This document shows, in pieces, positions 57,301 to 64,000 of a stretch of 64,000 bases of DNA. The translations under genes and the position numbers were made by a program. The stretch spans positions 186,001-250,000 of the forward strand of contig NZ_FUYB01000003.1 in the NCBI RefSeq assembly GCF_900167255.1, in the 5' to 3' direction. Source of the DNA: Thiothrix eikelboomii. Its GTDB lineage: Bacteria; Pseudomonadota; Gammaproteobacteria; Thiotrichales; Thiotrichaceae. The notes beneath the pieces are model-generated. The model was not told where the DNA came from. It did no database searches and worked only from the letters and a program-made list of their open reading frames with translations. Within the stretch, counting starts at the first letter, position 1. Every line of letters begins with the position of its first letter.

Positions 57301-57735
57301 TACAATATTTGATTCAGTCGCCGCCAAACTTTGCTGTAACTTACCCAAACCCTCCGTTGCACCACTAGCTATCTTTTCTGATATTTCCTTGCGTAATTTT
57401 TCCGCCTTATCTTTAGCGGAGTTTAAAGCTCGCTCGGTTTTTTTAATGGCCGCCTCAGCATCCCTTGAATTGCGCAACAATTCTTGCTGGCGCTGCAATG
57501 ATTGACGCAAAGCCTCACTGCGTTCTTGTGCTTTTTTCAGAGCGGCGGTGGTCTTATTAATACCTGCAGTTGACATCTCAAAGCGACTTAACAAAGATTG
57601 CTTTTGCTTGAGATCATGCATCTGCTTCCCTGTCTCGGCAAGACGACGATCTGCCAAAGAGAAAACACTGTTAAAGCGTGGATCAACATCACCACTAATT
57701 AGGATTTTAAGGGCTTGCTGTGCAGCTTGGCTCAT
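54301..57735 (-). CDS. Tail tape measure protein with embedded GH104-type lysozyme domain
   Basis: 1144 residues; sets tail length. Residues about 1-260 are long coiled coils (repeated KKAQERSEALRQSLQRQQELL-like heptads). Residues about 285-620 are the P2 gpT-like helical region (IRDVAITAGFAQTDKEEALRDFARDASIDYY). Near residues 870-1015 lies a lysozyme-like module resembling GH104: ALLDTIAGTESPGYNVIYGGKRF, with Glu in GTESPGY, then TSSASGRYQFLGSTWDEM. Two copies of a motif GGPV-x4-YEVNE-x-GMPELLNV flank that module (about 55560-55700 and 54541-54684). No strong transmembrane segment was noticed. The ATG overlaps the gpE' stop (ATGA). Confidence 0.9.
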   Translation of the reverse strand: MSQAAQQALKILISGDVDPRFNSVFSLADRRLAETGKQMHDLKQKQSLLSRFEMSTAGINKTTAALKKAQERSEALRQSLQRQQELLRNSRDAEAAIKKTERALNSAKDKAEKLRKEISEKIASGATEGLGKLQQSLAATESNIVGLGQTLVEQTSIYSQYQEELRKTKTNIEQTKADIKAMDDQVEHLNQSLENQKKKLKQQQEALERSGVNMHNLAEEARRASEALEQTTRDYNRLENARTIDERQAQQDAERRRARGEAVRNVEAGMGIIGSTVNEVGRFVAAPVNTAAENEKAIRDVAITAGFAQTDKEEALRDFARDASIDYYQKQEKINEALGTLAANGVTDLNEFQRYTANAAQAASAWNADITDMANLQFTVSRKFGVSAEDMKKAINVMAIGGKEGQFELKDQAKWMNDLGSMFENLGGKGLEDLASAAAYLQVARLGAGTNDEAANNMRNFLMKLTAPDTAKDFAGVNFALGRKLTESDKKAGVKGEDLQALLKAEVAKGFSPIEGMVNVVKQYMQSAGSKAELENIRLAKNDDELQKALGTLSEAGALGQLFQDMQAMSFVRAALQNEAKYKEVKDRALTEGVKKDVLMEDFQSAVDTSAKKIEAVGRRWDALLDKTGQFFKGETDQALESTADVLDVGFYEAGARLGRKLFGDKDEKKPSSSVVAGQRALGGPVLPGKMYEVNEQGMPELLNVFGRQYLMMGGAAGFVTPLGGLGQSDLVASQGDSSQRWPGMSADYVGLWIDRAILDWRQRDWALPSPRIDEWIEQAWKDWKQRDWSIRGDLFPEIGAFFRQWHTQWSSLLASAQQVPGAILGAAPGLGAGVGAVSHTVSQSLDYLTGKTKTDKGGNQGQAVNMNLPPEARALLDTIAGTESPGYNVIYGGKRFSEYGDHPRIDVPIRSGPNKGKTSSASGRYQFLGSTWDEMSLQHKLKDFSPENQDKGAWELAKRDYGLRTGRDLLADLRSGDAARMAGVGVALSPTWTSLPSGIEAGTNTARFNREFAMNLAGKRAYGGPVQSGQLYEVNELGMPELLNVAGREFLMMGRESGLVTPLETMNAGFESDLSHRLVQGLTTFQAAPATTGASPMTQHFNYTIQVVQQAGESQEVLVQRLERMIRDSQRFNHNALYDAPGY

Positions 57736-57863
57736 GTTTTAGCCCCATGCAGTTTGTTATAGGCAGTAACAGCACGATTGCGCCAGTCAATCAAATCGTC
57801 AAAGCTGGGGCAATGCCGCTCAAAATCAAAGCCACCACCCCAAACCATCATAATATCTACCAT
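57732..57863 (-). CDS. GpE-family tail protein (E' frame of the tail assembly chaperone)
   Basis: 43 residues from the ATG at 57863: MVDIMMVWGGGFDFERHCPS, then FDDLIDWRNRAVTAYNKLHG, matching the short GpE (E') family. Its frame is -1 relative to the upstream E gene and stays open back to the T7 run at 57905-57911. It is therefore probably made mainly as a C-terminal extension of E by frameshifting, like E+E' of P2 and gpGT of lambda; the ATG overlapping the E stop (TGATG) could also give a short separate product. Confidence 0.8.
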   Translation of the reverse strand: MVDIMMVWGGGFDFERHCPSFDDLIDWRNRAVTAYNKLHGAKT

Positions 57864-58243
57864 CAGGTTACGGCTGTCAGTGACCCCGATGAGCGTCTCT
57901 CGGTAAAAAAACGCTTGAAGACCCCAGCGGCTTCAGTCAGTACTGGCAAATCCAAATCATAGACACGATCCCCCAGTGGAGGTGAAGAGCTACGCTTGAG
58001 CATCTCCAATACCATTCCAATATCAGCCATCCCTACATCCACTAGATTAATACCCGAACATTCAACTGGTCTTAATTTGCGTAGATACAATTGCTCAATG
58101 ACCTTGCCGTCTAACTTTAGAGGCGTACCATCATGTAACAAAGGATCAACCAGCCGATAACTATTACTGCCCTCGTAACCTGATACTGTTTTTTCTTTTT
58201 GCGTATCAACAACTGGCACTGACATCGGCTCTGATTCTGACAT
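57863..58243 (-). CDS. Phage tail assembly chaperone, E frame
   Basis: 126-residue gpE-type tail assembly protein (Phage_TAC-like): RLVDPLLHDGTPLKLDGKVIEQLYLRKLRP, then GINLVDVGMADIGMVLEMLKRSSSPP and the C-terminal DLPVLTEAAGVFKRFF. It lies between the tail tube and tape measure genes, the universal position of these chaperones. A run of seven T in its last 45 bases provides a slippery site; frameshifting there would give a fusion of about 170 residues with the E' frame. Confidence 0.85.
   Translation of the reverse strand: MSESEPMSVPVVDTQKEKTVSGYEGSNSYRLVDPLLHDGTPLKLDGKVIEQLYLRKLRPVECSGINLVDVGMADIGMVLEMLKRSSSPPLGDRVYDLDLPVLTEAAGVFKRFFTERRSSGSLTAVT
57905..57911 (-). promoter_or_regulatory. 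Slippery heptamer for -1 ribosomal frameshift (E to E')
   Basis: On the coding (minus) strand the E frame reads CGT TTT TTT ACC, so the heptamer T-TTT-TTT is correctly phased for a -1 slip. After slipping, the next codon is TAC and the frame stays open through the gpE' ORF to 57732. Placement in the last part of the chaperone gene matches P2, lambda and related tails. Confidence 0.78.
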
Positions 58244-58253
58244 ACCTTACCCC

Positions 58254-58751
58254 TTACAAACCCGCATTAGCACGATGTGGAGCCATCAAATCTACGCCAT
58301 TGACAATCACAATATGATTATTGCGATCAATCTCATAGATCAAACTACCGCCAATCTCCAGCTTGTAATAGCGGATAGATCCGATCTTAAACGTGCGTTT
58401 TTCAAAACGACCCGGTTTAATCTCCGCACCCGGCACTTCGGTAAAAACCCCTTCAATGATCACTTTATAGCTGGTTGCCTCGCAGGTTGGCGTATCAAAT
58501 GAAGCCATCCCGATCAAGCGCTTGGTTTTACCACTACACAAGCCCACCAGTTTGAGTGCTTCGGGTGAAAAACCAGACAAGCTAATTTCAGCAGTCAATG
58601 CATTGAGACCTGTAATCTGCTCTATACCAATGTATGAGTTTTCATCGGCCTCTGTTTTAAAAGCAATCGACGGCTCTTTAAACGTACCACGCCCAACGTA
58701 AGTATTATCTGCCAGTGAAAACTGGAGCAGTTTGATAACATCATGCAGCAT
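58254..58751 (-). CDS. Phage major tail tube protein (gpFII)
   Basis: 165 residues from the ATG at 58751, chosen because GAGGAGG lies 9 bases upstream and the start MLHDVIKLLQFSLADNTYVGRG suits the family; an in-frame ATG at 58772 lies within the sheath gene before that site. Core features: FKTEADENSYIGIEQITGLNALTAEISLSGF, and the C-terminal YYKLEIGGSLIYEIDRNNHIVIVNGVDLM typical of FII tube proteins. Forms the inner tube of the contractile tail. Overlaps the sheath gene by 11 bases. Confidence 0.9.
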   Translation of the reverse strand: MLHDVIKLLQFSLADNTYVGRGTFKEPSIAFKTEADENSYIGIEQITGLNALTAEISLSGFSPEALKLVGLCSGKTKRLIGMASFDTPTCEATSYKVIIEGVFTEVPGAEIKPGRFEKRTFKIGSIRYYKLEIGGSLIYEIDRNNHIVIVNGVDLMAPHRANAGL

Positions 58752-59913
58752 TTGCAAAAACCTCCTCAACATAGGTTTGATTAATTTTGCGAATTAATTG
58801 CACATGCTCAGCAATGCCAAAGCGACCATAGTCGAAGGTAAAGTACGCATGCCCTGCTTCCATTTCATCTGCTGTATTTAAACTTTTATCAAACCAGCAT
58901 TTACCCCCTGCAATCGCCTGCACCACAGGGCTAGCTAGATGACGCAGATAAGCATTAATATCTTCTGTCACGCCTGCGGCATACATTGGCGTAATCCGCT
59001 TATCCACAATGCGTAGGTTAGCCTGTAACAAAGCCTCGCAGACCATATCATCTAAGCGCACATGCGCCCGATAACGCCATATACTGGTAGGATCGGCAGT
59101 TCTATTCCCCCACAAGCGGAAACCCTCATCAAAAATGGCCGTCCCCACACCTTTTTCATTGAGCAAATTCGATAGAGTGTTGCGTTTGTCACGGCCATAA
59201 CCGACTGACTTGGAAATACCATCAATCAATAGCACGGGGGTATTAGAAGAAGAGTCATAATAATTAGTCTTTGACTCAACCACAGACCACGGAATGGACA
59301 TCGGCACACTTTGTAAGCGAGCAGTCACAGAATCATACATACTCACAAACGGCCAAAGCGGATTAGCACGCTTGTGGGTCAGGCGCTCAGCATAATCCAA
59401 GGCCTGAACATAAGTATCTGCTTCACCTGCAGGTGCATCTGCAAACACGATCCCCCGCAAATTTTCACTGACACTAATCAAAGTATCCGTCACTTGCTCA
59501 ATGTGGGAAAACCACGGCGCAACCAAAATACGCGGCACGATTTTGGCACGTGCAGGCGCATCCAAAAACGCATAAGCCCCTGTGCTAAAACCCATCGTGA
59601 CATTAGATCCCACCAAATTCGCCAACTGCGTGTCTGCATCTGTTGATGCTTCCACCCGTACCACGACCACCATAGGGGTTGCGATTCGGAACATCAAACG
59701 CAATGCCATCGGCAAACTGCCAGTTTCGCCCAGCGCCGTGATATCACTTGCCAGCCCTGGAATCAAAACGGGTGTATTCAGAGGGAACTTATCACTATTA
59801 GCCCCCGGCGCTGTACCTAAAATTCCGATGACACCAGCGCGTGGTGTTTCAATAATTGAGTAGCCATTATCGACTCCAATGACCTCAATACCATGCAAAA
59901 ACTGATCAGACAT
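58741..59913 (-). CDS. Phage tail sheath protein (gpFI)
   Basis: 390-residue contractile sheath subunit. Typical pieces: FLHGIEVIGVDNGYSIIETPRAGVIGILGTAPGAN at the N-terminus, LRGIVFADAPAGEADTYVQALDYAERL, and the conserved end RTADPTSIWRYRAHVRLDDMVCEALLQANLRIVDKRIT. The presence of a sheath gene shows that this is a contractile tail (myovirus or R-type tailocin). It overlaps the gene upstream by 8 bases. Confidence 0.93.
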   Translation of the reverse strand: MSDQFLHGIEVIGVDNGYSIIETPRAGVIGILGTAPGANSDKFPLNTPVLIPGLASDITALGETGSLPMALRLMFRIATPMVVVVRVEASTDADTQLANLVGSNVTMGFSTGAYAFLDAPARAKIVPRILVAPWFSHIEQVTDTLISVSENLRGIVFADAPAGEADTYVQALDYAERLTHKRANPLWPFVSMYDSVTARLQSVPMSIPWSVVESKTNYYDSSSNTPVLLIDGISKSVGYGRDKRNTLSNLLNEKGVGTAIFDEGFRLWGNRTADPTSIWRYRAHVRLDDMVCEALLQANLRIVDKRITPMYAAGVTEDINAYLRHLASPVVQAIAGGKCWFDKSLNTADEMEAGHAYFTFDYGRFGIAEHVQLIRKINQTYVEEVFANAA

Positions 59914-60484
59914 TTACCTTCTCCTCATTCCGCAAAATCCGTGCCTTATCCTCAGCCGTGAGGCCGATGGACGGTATGGCAATACAAGCATCCAGCACCT
60001 GAGAAACCAGCGGGTCGTGCAAATTAATAGATGTTGCTGTATTGATCCAAGCCTTCGCAGCCCGAAACATCCCTAAGAGTAGGATATCTTGCGCAGTTGC
60101 AGTACCGGCTGAGAATTTCGCGGATAGTCCGGTTTCAGCGACTTCCATTGCGCCGTAGGTTTGGAAGGTGAGGAGTTCGCGTAAAAATCGTGAGACAGAA
60201 ACTATACTTGTGTCTACGGGCTGTGACAGGTCATTTGCAGCGGACGCTACCGGAACGTGAGGTACTTGCCATATACCGTTGAGCACACGTTGATCCACGC
60301 TAACGCGAGTGAGCACATCTAAACAGCCATCAGGCTGCTCAGTCGCGACAATAAATTCACCTGATTCATTTTCATAAATGGCTTCGCCTGCATTTTGATC
60401 TGCTATGGCTGCATGTTGCTGAACTTCAGGCTGACTAGCCCAGTATGTCAATGCACGTGTTTGTTTGTTGATTGCGATAATCAT
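59906..60484 (-). CDS. Hypothetical phage tail protein, fibre-assembly position
   Basis: 192-residue protein, not recognised. The N-terminal third (MIIAINKQTRALTYWASQPE, then GEAIYENESGEFIVATEQPDG) is strand-rich; the rest is helical (FLRELLTFQTYGAMEV, ILLLGMFRAAKAWINTATSINLHDP). It directly follows the fibre gene with no gap and overlaps the sheath gene, the position where P2 carries the tail-fibre assembly gene G. Fibre chaperone function is inferred from position only. Confidence 0.6.
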   Translation of the reverse strand: MIIAINKQTRALTYWASQPEVQQHAAIADQNAGEAIYENESGEFIVATEQPDGCLDVLTRVSVDQRVLNGIWQVPHVPVASAANDLSQPVDTSIVSVSRFLRELLTFQTYGAMEVAETGLSAKFSAGTATAQDILLLGMFRAAKAWINTATSINLHDPLVSQVLDACIAIPSIGLTAEDKARILRNEEKVNV

Positions 60485-61333
60485 TTATGCCGCCTTGTTC
60501 AGTATTAGTGTATAGGCCTGCGCCCCCCAATCCGTGCCATAGTAAGCCGTGCCCGAATAACGAGTTGCCACCGCCGCTGCTGCGTTACTATTTGCCGCTG
60601 CTGCATTACTATTCGCCGCCGCCGCGTTATCACGCGCTGCGATTGCTATATTGCGAATATCATCCAGCAAAGCTCGGATTTGCGGGAGTGACCAGACATA
60701 GTTGTTACCATGTGTTATTTGATGAACCCATGCTCTAGCTTCGATGGCATGCCAAGCATTGTCACGGGCGGCAACTGCAATATTTATGGTATCTTCCACA
60801 CGATTGCGAATCGCGACACGCCCATACGTTGCTTCGTCACGAGCACCAACTAGACCGTAATTACCATTCCCCCAGGTATAACTATTAAAGAGTAAATCCA
60901 TGCGATCTCTTAGCGCGACTCGCCCATAAGCTGGTTCATTGCGAGCACCCACTAATCCATAATTAGCATCATTCCAAACTGAACTCAGTGTGCCCTCCAC
61001 ACTATCCGTATTGGCATGAATCGCGGCTAAGGTGGTTTCTACGGTATCGGTGTAGGCCTTGACGGTCGCTAAATTGCTAATAACCTCGTCCAACTTAGCT
61101 TTAAGGACAGCATTGCCCGAGGTACCATTTTCCAACAGGGCTTTAGCACTTTCGGCAGCCGTTTTTGCAGCAGCAGCGGCCGTATTCGCTGCCGTCGCTT
61201 GCGCCGCAGCAGTACTCGCATTCGTGCCGACGGCGGTTAGCTTATTATCAGCACTCGCCGCGCTGGTGCGGGCATGGGCCGCATCATCTTCGAGTTGGGT
61301 CGGGTCATAGCCCGCCGGGAATAAATCAGCCAT
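60485..61333 (-). CDS. Repeat-rich phage tail fibre protein
   Basis: 282 residues from the ATG at 61333 (MADLFPAGYDPTQLEDDAAH), which overlaps the stop of the upstream gene (TAATG). Residues 20-70 are Ala-rich coiled coil (AAAQATAANTAAAAAKTAAES). Two copies of a 23-residue unit NYGLVGAR-[ND]-E-x-x-YGRVA-[LI]-R-[DN]-R-[MV] follow, then an Ala-Asn repeat (NAAAANSNAAAANSNAAA). The architecture suggests an elongated trimeric fibre or spike shaft. No receptor-binding domain is recognised. Confidence 0.7.
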   Translation of the reverse strand: MADLFPAGYDPTQLEDDAAHARTSAASADNKLTAVGTNASTAAAQATAANTAAAAAKTAAESAKALLENGTSGNAVLKAKLDEVISNLATVKAYTDTVETTLAAIHANTDSVEGTLSSVWNDANYGLVGARNEPAYGRVALRDRMDLLFNSYTWGNGNYGLVGARDEATYGRVAIRNRVEDTINIAVAARDNAWHAIEARAWVHQITHGNNYVWSLPQIRALLDDIRNIAIAARDNAAAANSNAAAANSNAAAAVATRYSGTAYYGTDWGAQAYTLILNKAA

Positions 61334-61737
61334 TACAACCACTCCCCATTTTTGTAAGTAAAGCGGCGGTTTGCATTCGCGTTATAGCTATGTGTGCCTG
61401 CCGGTATATCTTGCACCGGATGACCGAATACAATCGTGGCCGGTTGTGCAGTCATATCGCCATCGCGCACGAACTCCACCCAGTCCCCCTCGTGTAAACC
61501 TGCTGAGGGCATCGTCACCTCAGCCCCCGCTGGCAGGAAATAACGGCAATTTTTCGCCAATAGGCCGCCCACCGGCAAAGGTAAAGTATCATCCGCTGCT
61601 GCTGCCAGTTGCTGTACGGCGTGCATATCGGCATCAATCTCCGTGATCGCGTCCGCAATGCGAGTCGCATCCTCGGCCATAATATTTTCGGGATGTGGCA
61701 AAGGGTAGCCACGGTTTGTAGTATCGTTATTCGGCAT
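61333..61737 (-). CDS. Putative tail fibre/collar protein
   Basis: 134 residues. The start MPNNDTTNRGYPLPHPENIMAEDATRIADAITEIDADM is a typical N-terminal adaptor of phage fibre proteins: a short Pro-containing segment followed by a helix. The rest is strand-rich (YFLPAGAEVTMPSAGLHEGDWVEFVRDG and YNANANRRFTYKNGEWL), as in fibre tips. It overlaps both neighbours slightly, so it belongs to the same operon. Confidence 0.65.
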   Translation of the reverse strand: MPNNDTTNRGYPLPHPENIMAEDATRIADAITEIDADMHAVQQLAAAADDTLPLPVGGLLAKNCRYFLPAGAEVTMPSAGLHEGDWVEFVRDGDMTAQPATIVFGHPVQDIPAGTHSYNANANRRFTYKNGEWL

Positions 61738-63049
61738 CGGTTGTCATTAGCCTCAGTTTTCGGATTTTCGGACGATCAGCCGCCGAGCCAGTGAGCGTTA
61801 ATCTCACCCGCACTTCGTCACTACTGACCGGAGTTTTTAAATAAGTACGCTCTACCCAGTTATCGCCCACTGGTTCGCCTTCGGTGAGGGGAATCAATGT
61901 CCAAATGCCATTGATTTCTAATTCAACGTTGACCACCGACTGGCCGGGCAAGAGCGCTTCAAAACGCAGCACCACACGGGCACTCACCCCACAGGGAATG
62001 GCACGGGAAATATAAGTACCGGAATTACGCAGTTTGCCTGCCAACAGTTGCACACCCGGATAGAGCACCGGACTGTTACGTTCAGAGCCTGTTAGCTCCA
62101 CGCTCAGCGCTTGCTGACCCACCAAAGCAACGGGCAATGACAGCGGTGTACCCTCTTTAAGCGTCAGTGCCCCTACTTTAAAGCTCACTTCCGTACCCCC
62201 AGAGGTACGTTCCACCGTGGCTTTTAGGAGCAGATCGGTATAGCCGTTTAAATTCCGACTCCCCAAATTCACTACTTTGGTGGAGGACGCAAATTTGGCC
62301 GCCAACAAACGAAACGTCATGTCTGCTAATTGATGAGATGTCCAAGTACTGGCATTCGCAGACGATAACAACACCCCCACCTGATAGGGCTGGGCGGTAA
62401 TCCACCCGCGCACGGGATCAAGCTTGCCCACTTCGGCCACCGCAATCGCATGCAAGGGATCGTCGGTTAATACCACCAGTGCATATTCCCGATTTGCTTC
62501 TAACCACACTGGCTCCCAGCTAATCCGAGTCGCCTCAGTCAGCGATAAAGAGGACGCCGGGATCCGCGCTTGAGCCAAGACCGTGCTGTTGGGTAAGCCC
62601 GCTGTGGTTTCACGGATTTGCACCATCAGTGTGAGCGTGCCTTTTTGCTTACACCACAGATCGACTCCTGCTACATGCCGCGCGACGTTCAAGCGAAAGG
62701 TTTGAGCTAGGGGGTCAATGGTTTGATTGACATTACTGACATTCGTCACATTCGTGACGTTAGTCACATTGGTAATGTTGGTGATGTCGATGTTAGTAAT
62801 ATCAATATTAGTGATGTCGATGTTGGTAATATCGACATTGGTAATTTCCACCAAATCATTCCAGTTGATAGTGGTATTGGTGGTCACCCGGCGGCGCTCT
62901 ACTAAACTGACGACGCCCGCGCCGGTATAACTAGCCACTCCATTGACCCGCTCACCCTTTACGGTCACAGCCCGTGTGCCAGCGGGAACATTCGCGGGAA
63001 TAGTGAATTTACCGCGAATCATGCCATTGCTATCAGCGATTAAAGTCAT
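61727..63049 (-). CDS. Phage tail protein with Ile-Thr-Asn repeat shaft (DUF4815-associated)
   Basis: 440 residues. Residues 1-65 are a beta-sandwich-like domain (GKFTIPANVPAGTRAVTVKGER). Residues about 69-110 are a short-period repeat (four copies of the pentad D-I-T-N-I, then triads T-N-V), followed by NQTIDPLAQTFRLNVARHVAGVDLWCKQKG, which resembles the C-terminal part of DUF4815-type tail proteins, and strand-rich modules to the end. It overlaps the DUF4815-like gene upstream by 4 bases; the two may be a split version of one large protein found in other phages. Confidence 0.65.
   Translation of the reverse strand: MTLIADSNGMIRGKFTIPANVPAGTRAVTVKGERVNGVASYTGAGVVSLVERRRVTTNTTINWNDLVEITNVDITNIDITNIDITNIDITNITNVTNVTNVTNVSNVNQTIDPLAQTFRLNVARHVAGVDLWCKQKGTLTLMVQIRETTAGLPNSTVLAQARIPASSLSLTEATRISWEPVWLEANREYALVVLTDDPLHAIAVAEVGKLDPVRGWITAQPYQVGVLLSSANASTWTSHQLADMTFRLLAAKFASSTKVVNLGSRNLNGYTDLLLKATVERTSGGTEVSFKVGALTLKEGTPLSLPVALVGQQALSVELTGSERNSPVLYPGVQLLAGKLRNSGTYISRAIPCGVSARVVLRFEALLPGQSVVNVELEINGIWTLIPLTEGEPVGDNWVERTYLKTPVSSDEVRVRLTLTGSAADRPKIRKLRLMTTDAE
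62733..62850. repeat. Short-period coding repeat (15-base and 9-base units)
   Basis: On the minus strand four tandem 15-base units encode Asp-Ile-Thr-Asn-Ile/Val, followed by 9-base units encoding Thr-Asn-Val. Base variation between units at third positions shows that the protein repeat is kept while the DNA drifts. It lies within the tail protein at 61727. Confidence 0.8.
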
Positions 63050-64000
63050 AGCGACACTACCTCCACCGGAATATTATCAAAGCGGGTTTCAGTCAATCGC
63101 TCACCCGGTGCAAAGCCGCTGATACGAATTTCCACCTCACGCACACGCAAGGTTTGTGCTTCCAGCGTTTGTACCCGCGTGATTTCGGTGCGAGTATCCG
63201 TCAGCGTGGCGGAGTTGCCCCCCGTGCCGGAACTGATTGTCACGGTTTCAGGTGAAGTCCAATTAGAGGCTTCTTCTGTCCAGAAATCGACCGGAGGAAT
63301 TAACGTGACCTCCGCTGGAATCGGCTCAAAGGCTTGGTAAGGATTAACCAGCATCATGCCAGTTTGGGCAAGCTGCTCTAACACCGCGTCAAGTGTGTAA
63401 TCCAAGAGCTTGGGTGTGCCGGTGAGATCAAACACATCAACATCAATCGCCAGTTGCAGCTCACCATTGATCACCGCAGCCGTCTGCTCTAAACCTTGGT
63501 CACGCAGATCGTCATCAAGGAAGGGATCCACAAAAATCCCGCGCTTACTGGTCGGCTCTTTCGCAATCGCATCCGTTTTTAAGCGCTCAATCGCCACCAA
63601 GTCGTACAGGTCATAGATCCATTCACGCATATTGCGCAAATCATCCATCGCGACCACTTGCACCGAGTCATTCTTAACCGTCGGGCCAGCCATCCAATTC
63701 TGATAAATCGTGGCTAGCTTGATTTGTATCGTCGGCGGTGTGGGGACAGGTGCGCGATAGGCGTGAGGTATACCGTTTAATTTACGTACTAGCCCGTGCT
63801 TGTCCAAAGTCAGAATATCAATGCGCGGTAACGCCCACTCATAATCGACCAACACCAGCGTGCCCGGTACTGCACCGGCTACACTGAAACCGGTGGTATC
63901 CACCCCGCTGGGTTGGACTTTGCGCTGATGCCGATAGGTGACGGTATACGTACTGCCTGGTGCGGGTTCTGCCCCGCTCAGCGTCCAATCGACTAAAGCA
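63046..64000 (-). CDS. DUF4815-like phage tail protein (partial, N-terminus off the window)
   Basis: At least 317 residues. A GTG at 63903 could serve as start, but the frame stays open to the window edge and reads as protein (ALVDWTLSGAEPAPG, then STYTVTYRHQRKVQPSG), so the gene continues to the right. Recognisable segments: LVDYEWALPRIDILTLDKHGLV, MDDLRNMREWIYDLYDLVAIERLK, GIFVDPFLDDDLRDQG. This matches DUF4815 proteins found in tails of large temperate phages. Its stop overlaps the start of the repeat-shaft gene by 4 bases. Confidence 0.7.
   Translation of the reverse strand, partial: ALVDWTLSGAEPAPGSTYTVTYRHQRKVQPSGVDTTGFSVAGAVPGTLVLVDYEWALPRIDILTLDKHGLVRKLNGIPHAYRAPVPTPPTIQIKLATIYQNWMAGPTVKNDSVQVVAMDDLRNMREWIYDLYDLVAIERLKTDAIAKEPTSKRGIFVDPFLDDDLRDQGLEQTAAVINGELQLAIDVDVFDLTGTPKLLDYTLDAVLEQLAQTGMMLVNPYQAFEPIPAEVTLIPPVDFWTEEASNWTSPETVTISSGTGGNSATLTDTRTEITRVQTLEAQTLRVREVEIRISGFAPGERLTETRFDNIPVEVVSL

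Larger units (their letters stand above)
49855..64000 (-). mobile_element. Late region of a P2-like contractile-tail prophage or tailocin (partial)
   Basis: Continuous minus-strand block of phage tail genes: DUF4815-like protein, fibres, sheath, tube, tail assembly chaperone, tape measure, gpU, gpX, gpD, muramidase and small membrane proteins. The FI-FII-E-T-U-X-D order is that of P2-type tails. The block continues off the right edge of the window. The left border lies between the MFS gene (ends 49229) and 49855. No integrase, attachment repeat, terminase or capsid gene is in the window, so a tailocin is not excluded. Confidence 0.85.

Noticed and set aside
62733-62850. CRISPR-like array
   Set aside because: Units are 15 and 9 bases with no spacers; it is a coding protein repeat.
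62723-62930. Plus-strand hydrophobic repeat frames (for example 62727-62930)
   Set aside because: Mirror of the Ile-Thr-Asn repeat on the minus strand; simple repeats give open frames in several phases.
49855-64000. Mu-like prophage
   Set aside because: The sheath-tube-E/E'-T-U-X-D order and the gpD, gpU, gpX families are P2-type; no Mu transposase or Mu-specific genes are in the window.

Overview
The window reads as the chromosome of a gammaproteobacterium of moderate GC content. Evidence includes a full 14-gene NADH dehydrogenase (nuo) operon with separate nuoC and nuoD, ubiG, xerD next to a dsbC-like gene, an FdsG-type formate dehydrogenase subunit and a DsrC/TusE-family protein. The FdsG and DsrC-family genes would fit a sulfur-oxidising lineage such as Thiotrichales, but that placement is inference from gene content. 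No rRNA or tRNA was recognised.

Layout. 1-4.4 kb: start of an NAD-dependent formate dehydrogenase gene cluster (fdsG, cut by the window edge) with its LysR-type regulator, a lipoprotein sugar/sorbosone dehydrogenase, a FemAB/GNAT-like protein and a CDGSH iron-sulfur protein. 4.7-19.2 kb: nuoABCDEFGHIJKLMN, tightly packed and often translationally coupled. nuoH carries an in-frame TGA exactly where a conserved Trp is expected. 19.2-21.9 kb: threonine/serine exporter, FMN reductase, small P-loop kinase.

21.9-26 kb: a patch that looks acquired and partly decayed. It holds a secreted protein with a putative Cys-Gln thioester domain, remnants of toxin-antitoxin-type genes (VapC tail, HTH regulator, DUF1778 antitoxin) around a palindromic REP-like sequence, and a compact two-gene unit: an ABC/OLD-like ATPase plus a small protein with a PD-(D/E)xK nuclease signature. 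This last pair is the best candidate for an undescribed defence-type system in the window.

26-49.2 kb: housekeeping and metabolic genes: ygiQ, pdxJ, two pirins, a MATE pump, an ELWxxDGT-repeat secreted protein, aroC, a LysR regulator, dsbC-like, xerD, a Rieske protein, mtnA and mtaD (methylthioadenosine salvage), ubiG with a downstream lipoprotein, a cysteine-poor DsrC homologue behind tandem palindromes, an NlpC/P60 hydrolase, a BON-LysM protein and an MFS transporter.

49.9-64 kb: the late end of a P2-like contractile-tail prophage (or tailocin), all on the minus strand. Reading in transcription order: DUF4815-like protein (cut by the window edge), repeat-rich fibre proteins, sheath, tube, tail assembly chaperone with an apparent -1 frameshift site, tape measure with an embedded lysozyme-like domain, gpU, gpX, gpD, a beta-helix/GH108 muramidase fusion, small membrane/lysis candidates and a tail-fibre tip fragment. 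Capsid, integrase and attachment sites are not in the window, so prophage and tailocin cannot be told apart here.
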